DNA from: Thermoplasmata archaeon
Lineage (GTDB): Archaea; Thermoplasmatota; Thermoplasmata; GCA-020350865
NCBI GenBank assembly: GCA_020351895.1
Contig: CP070672.1
Location: 3,500,664-3,509,955, forward strand
Direction: 5' to 3'
DNA length: 9,292 nt
Position 1 is the first letter of the stretch. Each line of letters starts with the position of its first letter. The notes under the pieces were generated by a model. It had not been told where the DNA came from. It did not search any database and was given only the letters and a program-made list of their open reading frames with translations. Positions 7,157-9,292 of this stretch are shown here, piece after piece. The position numbers and the translations under genes are program-made.

Positions 7157-7209
7157 CGAAAAATATTTGTAAAAGCATGGCATACCCTCAAAAGCTCAAA
7201 AAAATTCTT

Positions 7210-7217
7210 GGGGAGGT
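7210..7217 (+). promoter_or_regulatory. Shine-Dalgarno GGGGAGGT that decides the start of the RAM gene
   Basis: GGGGAGGT ends 7 nt before ATG 7225. The longer frame from ATG 7177 has no ribosome site and would translate this sequence as coding. Confidence 0.7.
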
Positions 7218-7224
7218 AGATAAA

Positions 7225-7884
7225 ATGATGACAATCGTAATGGTTGACGTAGAGGCTGGAAAAGAGGACCTTTTTGAGAGGATATATGAAAAATACAGCG
7301 AACTAAGGGATTATGTTCTGTTTAAACAGGTTAAATTGTTGTATCTAGATAGATGTTATACCCACTCAGATATCAATATGATGTTCGATGTGAAGGATTA
7401 TACCCAACTTCCAAGAATCTTTACCGAGTTTCTATTGGGATTGGATGGAGTCTGGGACCTGCAAATCATTCAGCTTTTTACACCAAATTTCTTTAAGATT
7501 CCAAAATATGTTGATCTTGATAAATGGGGACGTTTCACCATAACTCTGGATGTAAAGTCCTCCAAAACAGAATCTGTTTTTAAATATCTCCGTGATATGG
7601 CTGCAACAGACGAGGCTGCAATTACCTTTCTCGCCTATACGTTCTATTCATACCAAAGCGATATAATCTTTACATTGCTTGCCCCTAACATTAAGAGTGC
7701 CAGTAAATTTGTTGATGAGAAGATCAGAAATATCGATGGTGTGATAGATTCAGTGATATGGGAGATCGAAAAATGGCAATTCGCCATCACTCATGAGGAT
7801 TGGGTAAAATACATCAATTACTATCGTAAAGGAGATTTAGAGGACGAGGAAGTATTTGACGATGCTTTTATTTGTGGATGTTGA
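7225..7884 (+). CDS. Protein with two tandem Lrp/AsnC-type ligand-binding (RAM) folds, no HTH
   Basis: The 219-residue cytoplasmic protein shows two beta-alpha-beta-beta-alpha-beta units. Unit 1 (about 1-88): MTIVMVDVEAG strand, helix, strand, SDINMMFDV (48-56), helix, LDGV (73-76), last strand. Unit 2 (about 102-188): RFTITLDV strand, helix, strand, SDIIFTLL (145-152), helix, IDGV (170-173), last strand. The repeated SD-I and [LI]DGV signatures at matching positions are typical of the RAM/ACT-like domain of Lrp/AsnC regulators, which binds small molecules and forms oligomers. The N-terminal HTH of true Lrp proteins is absent, so this may be a stand-alone sensor or partner. It ends in an acidic tail with a terminal C-G-C. 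ATG 7225 is chosen over 7177 because of its GGGGAGGT site and because the fold starts exactly there. It is divergent from propeller gene B. Fold assignment is from pattern, not a search. Confidence 0.75.
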   Translation: MMTIVMVDVEAGKEDLFERIYEKYSELRDYVLFKQVKLLYLDRCYTHSDINMMFDVKDYTQLPRIFTEFLLGLDGVWDLQIIQLFTPNFFKIPKYVDLDKWGRFTITLDVKSSKTESVFKYLRDMAATDEAAITFLAYTFYSYQSDIIFTLLAPNIKSASKFVDEKIRNIDGVIDSVIWEIEKWQFAITHEDWVKYINYYRKGDLEDEEVFDDAFICGC

Positions 7885-7944
7885 TTTTCGTAATTATTTG
7901 GGATTTTCCTCAGTTCCCTTTCCTCGATCCTTTTAATTTGTTTG
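7884..7944 (+). terminator. T-rich termination region after the RAM gene
   Basis: A pyrimidine-rich stretch with repeated T-runs (ATTTTCG, GGATTTTCC, CCCTTTCC, CCTTTTAATTTG) begins at the stop codon. This resembles archaeal T-run termination, and I see no strong hairpin. Confidence 0.35.
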
Positions 7945-7963
7945 ATACTAACGTCGATAAGAA

Positions 7964-7972
7964 TTTATAAAA
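7964..7972 (+). promoter_or_regulatory. Candidate TATA box for the roadblock-like gene
   Basis: TTTATAAAA is preceded by purine-rich GATAAGAA, which fits a BRE. Predicted transcript start is near 7994, giving a leader of about 70 nt to ATG 8064. A second candidate, TATATTTTA (7984-7992), would start transcription near 8014. Confidence 0.45.
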
Positions 7973-8063
7973 TGGGCAATTTGTATATTTTAGACCGTCC
8001 TAATATCCATATAGAATTGGTGATATACTGAGTCCGCATCTGATTAAATATTACACAGGAAAT

Positions 8064-8702
8064 ATGGCCCCTTATGGCTTAATTCCCATATTATCCGTAA
8101 ATATAATGTCCAAAAAGAAGAGTCCGGTTGTAGAGCAGGTGTTCCTAATCTACGAGGACGGACGGCTTATTTCCCATGCATCCATAAAAGGGAATGATTA
8201 TTATGATGAAGACATCGTGGGAGGCATGCTTACCGGCGTAAAGAACCTCCTATTTGAGGTCTTCGTGAGAAAGGAAAGGGGCGAGGAGGACATGGGCCTG
8301 TACAAATTTGAATTCGGGGATAGGAGATTGATACTAAAGACTGGGAAGCATTTCTTCATAGCCATAGTTCTTCTTGGTATGGAAAATAAGTCTTTGCTGT
8401 CAAAGTCCGATGCTATTGTAAAGGATATCGAGCATAGATACGGAACTGTTCTTGAGGAGTGGAGCGGTGATAAAGATGATATTGATGGTGTAGATGAAAT
8501 CATCATGTCATTGCTGCCATTGGATGAGTTATCAGAAGATGAGAGGAAAGCCATAAAGGAGGGAATGGGCAGGAAAATATTCGAGATATGGTCAAAGATA
8601 CAGCTTTCCTTATCTCAGGAGAATTTGATTCCAAAACCAGGTATTTGGAAAAACCTGAATTGGAAGCTGAAAGGTGATTCTGAAAAGGAATCTGGGAAGT
8701 AG
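8064..8702 (+). CDS. Roadblock/longin-like domain protein with helical C-terminus
   Basis: The N-terminal domain (about 22-135) starts VEQVFLIYEDGRLISH, then a helix (DEDIVGGMLTGVKNLLFEVF), strands LYKFEFGDRRLILKTGKHF and FIAIVLLG, and a helix ending RYGTVLEEWSGD. This arrangement (strand pair, helix, three strands, helix) matches the roadblock/LC7 and longin-type folds common in archaeal signalling proteins, where they bind partners or small GTPases. The C-terminal part (about 140-212) is helical and basic, with no DNA-binding or membrane motif I can name, so the protein is probably cytoplasmic. Start uncertain: ATG 8064 has a weak AGGA 3 nt upstream; ATG 8106 (MSKKKSPVVEQ) begins closer to the domain, and the 14 extra residues look non-essential. 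The gene has its own promoter candidate 179 nt after the RAM gene and is convergent with the winged-helix gene, 23 nt away. Partner unknown. Confidence 0.75.
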   Translation: MAPYGLIPILSVNIMSKKKSPVVEQVFLIYEDGRLISHASIKGNDYYDEDIVGGMLTGVKNLLFEVFVRKERGEEDMGLYKFEFGDRRLILKTGKHFFIAIVLLGMENKSLLSKSDAIVKDIEHRYGTVLEEWSGDKDDIDGVDEIIMSLLPLDELSEDERKAIKEGMGRKIFEIWSKIQLSLSQENLIPKPGIWKNLNWKLKGDSEKESGK

Positions 8703-8706
8703 GATG

Positions 8707-8712
8707 AAAAAA
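8707..8712 (-). terminator. T-run terminator candidate of the winged-helix gene
   Basis: On the minus strand, CTCCTTTTTTCATCC lies 13-18 nt after the stop codon of the winged-helix gene, inside the 23-nt convergent gap. A six-T run fits archaeal T-run termination. Confidence 0.4.
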
Positions 8713-8725
8713 GGAGCTGAAGATC

Positions 8726-8932
8726 TCATTTCTTAAAATTGTATGAATATTGGGTTCTTTTTCCGCCCTTCTTTCCTATTGCTTTATAATGTATCTCATT
8801 ATTTTCCCGCAGTTTCTTAAGGCATACTGTGACGGAACCAATTGATATATTGATTCCCATGCTGATCTCTTTCGATGTGAACCATCCATCTGGATGCGCT
8901 TTTAGGAAATCGTAGACCTCTTGTTGTCCCAT
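8726..8932 (-). CDS. Small winged-helix DNA-binding protein, 68 residues
   Basis: The protein is a single winged HTH: helix 1 QQEVYDFLKAHPD (3-15), helix 2 FTSKEISMGI (18-27), recognition helix SIGSVTVCLKKLRENN (30-45), then a basic wing, EIHYKAIGKKGGKRTQYSYN. The pattern resembles small MarR/ArsR-like archaeal regulators with no effector domain, so it probably acts as a compact repressor or chromatin-local regulator; its target is unknown. The longer frame reaches a GTG at 8974, but TTTATA (8957-8962) is centred 27 nt upstream of ATG 8932. This predicts a leaderless message starting at that ATG, and there is no ribosome site. The extra 14 residues would be an unlikely hydrophobic stretch ahead of the HTH. 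An ATATCC-TT-GGATAT palindrome upstream could be its autoregulatory operator. Confidence 0.8.
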   Translation of the reverse strand: MGQQEVYDFLKAHPDGWFTSKEISMGINISIGSVTVCLKKLRENNEIHYKAIGKKGGKRTQYSYNFKK

Positions 8933-8935
8933 GAG

Positions 8936-8944
8936 TATCCATAT
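8936..8944. repeat. TATCCATAT 9-mer, one of three copies in the regulator region
   Basis: TATCCATAT occurs at 8936-8944, between the TATA box and start of the winged-helix gene, and at 8004-8012 in the roadblock-like gene's upstream region. It occurs reversed (ATATGGATA) at 9062-9070. I did not find further exact copies by eye. It may be a shared regulator site or AT-rich coincidence. Confidence 0.3.
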
Positions 8945-8956
8945 GGTGAATGAGGC

Positions 8957-8962
8957 TATAAA
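8957..8962 (-). promoter_or_regulatory. TATA box of the leaderless winged-helix gene
   Basis: The minus strand reads ATGTTTATAGCC, with TTTATA centred 27 nt before ATG 8932. That is the expected distance from TATA centre to transcript start, so transcription would begin at the start codon. Confidence 0.6.
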
Positions 8963-8977
8963 CATTTGTATCACCAG

Positions 8978-8991
8978 ATATCCTTGGATAT
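8978..8991. promoter_or_regulatory. Palindrome ATATCC-TT-GGATAT upstream of the winged-helix gene
   Basis: Perfect 6-bp arms flank a 2-bp spacer, 15 bp upstream of the TATA box. A small dimeric winged-helix protein would bind such a site, so autoregulation is plausible but unproven. Confidence 0.4.
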
Positions 8992-9140
8992 TACCTGAAC
9001 AAATGAATATTGTGGTCTTTATTACCAGAAAACTTGCTCACTGGACCCATAATTTCTAATTATATGGATACCAAAAGATTATTATACACTTGAGAACATT
9101 GTCATATGCTATTGAAATACAGAAATGAGGGATATGAAAT

Positions 9141-9212
9141 ATGTGTTTATTGGGAATAATGTTGGCTGTTGCTGTTACGTGTATTTTTGGATATCTGTAT
9201 ACTAGGAACTAA
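9141..9212 (+). CDS. Candidate 23-residue single-pass membrane peptide
   Basis: The frame reads MCLLGIMLAVAVTCIFGYLY followed by T-R-N and a stop. It is one hydrophobic helix with a basic C-terminal end. GAGGG (9127-9131) lies 9 nt before the ATG, an acceptable ribosome site, and TATTATACA-like sequence is found near 9080-9088. A competing frame from ATG 9134 gives a Cys-rich 23-mer that fits the ribosome site less well. Such a short frame can arise by chance, so this is only a candidate. Confidence 0.25.
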   Translation: MCLLGIMLAVAVTCIFGYLYTRN

Positions 9213-9263
9213 AACAGCTAATACATTTGGAAAAGGCTTTCAAATCAATTCATCAGCTTTCAG

Positions 9264-9276
9264 CTTATTTAAAATA
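9264..9276 (+). promoter_or_regulatory. Possible promoter pointing out of the right edge
   Basis: TTATTTAAAATA is centred near 9270, predicting a transcript start near 9296, just outside the window. The last three bases are ATG. A gene may therefore begin at or just past the edge. Confidence 0.25.
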
Positions 9277-9292
9277 GGATGAAGAGTTGATG

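Larger units (their letters stand above)
8933..9292. other. 360-nt stretch without a confirmed gene
   Basis: This AT-rich region holds the winged-helix promoter and palindrome on the left, one candidate 23-codon reading frame at 9141-9212, and a TATA-like CTTATTTAAAATAG near the right edge. I see no tRNA, no rRNA, no hairpin-rich RNA gene and no remnant of a transposase on either strand. Confidence 0.6.

Noticed and set aside
7972..8031. 19-codon + strand frame beginning ATGGGCAATTTG
   Set aside because: It starts inside the TATA region of the roadblock-like gene, has no ribosome site and an unremarkable sequence; chance is the simplest explanation.
8201..8554. Minus-strand 117-codon frame inside the roadblock-like gene
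   Set aside because: It is Ser-rich low-complexity antisense translation; the + strand protein has a clear fold pattern.

Overview
The window looks like a chromosomal segment of an archaeon, most likely from Thermoplasmatota. The reasons are: TATA-like boxes about 26 nt upstream of starts, with at least one apparently leaderless start; Shine-Dalgarno sites of the AGGAGG/GGAGG type on other genes; large secreted proteins built from SBBP-type beta-propeller repeats, FN3 domains, Asp-rich calcium-type loops and tandem 'GWN' domains; and small regulators with Lrp-like, roadblock/longin-like and winged-helix folds. The phylum is an inference from protein style, because no rRNA or marker gene is present.

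Layout, left to right. (1) The 3' part of a surface-protein gene on the + strand (2-736): FN3, FN3, Asp-rich loops, then a C-terminal membrane anchor. (2) A convergent small gene of unknown function (756-1214, minus). (3) Two tandem paralogous genes on the minus strand (1385-4075 and 4294-7008). Each encodes a roughly 900-residue secreted protein: signal/membrane segment, conserved N-terminal domain (DUF7948-like), seven propeller blades of about 66 residues, and two C-terminal GWN domains. (4) A divergent + strand gene (7225-7884) for a protein made of two Lrp/AsnC-type ligand-binding (RAM) folds with no DNA-binding domain. (5) A + strand gene (8064-8702) for a roadblock/longin-like protein. 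(6) A convergent 68-residue winged-helix regulator (8726-8932, minus). (7) An apparently gene-poor right end with one candidate 23-residue membrane peptide.

The left three quarters is a cell-surface module and the right quarter is small cytoplasmic regulators. A functional link between the two halves is possible but not shown. The most informative non-coding signals are: a 17-bp element nearly identical upstream of both propeller genes; paired TGTTCGAAT repeats in the divergent region between the second propeller gene and the RAM gene; and an ATATCC-TT-GGATAT palindrome upstream of the winged-helix gene. I see no mobile element, CRISPR array, tRNA or rRNA. I do not see a clearly novel multi-gene system; the best leads are uneven divergence between the two propeller paralogues and their shared upstream element.
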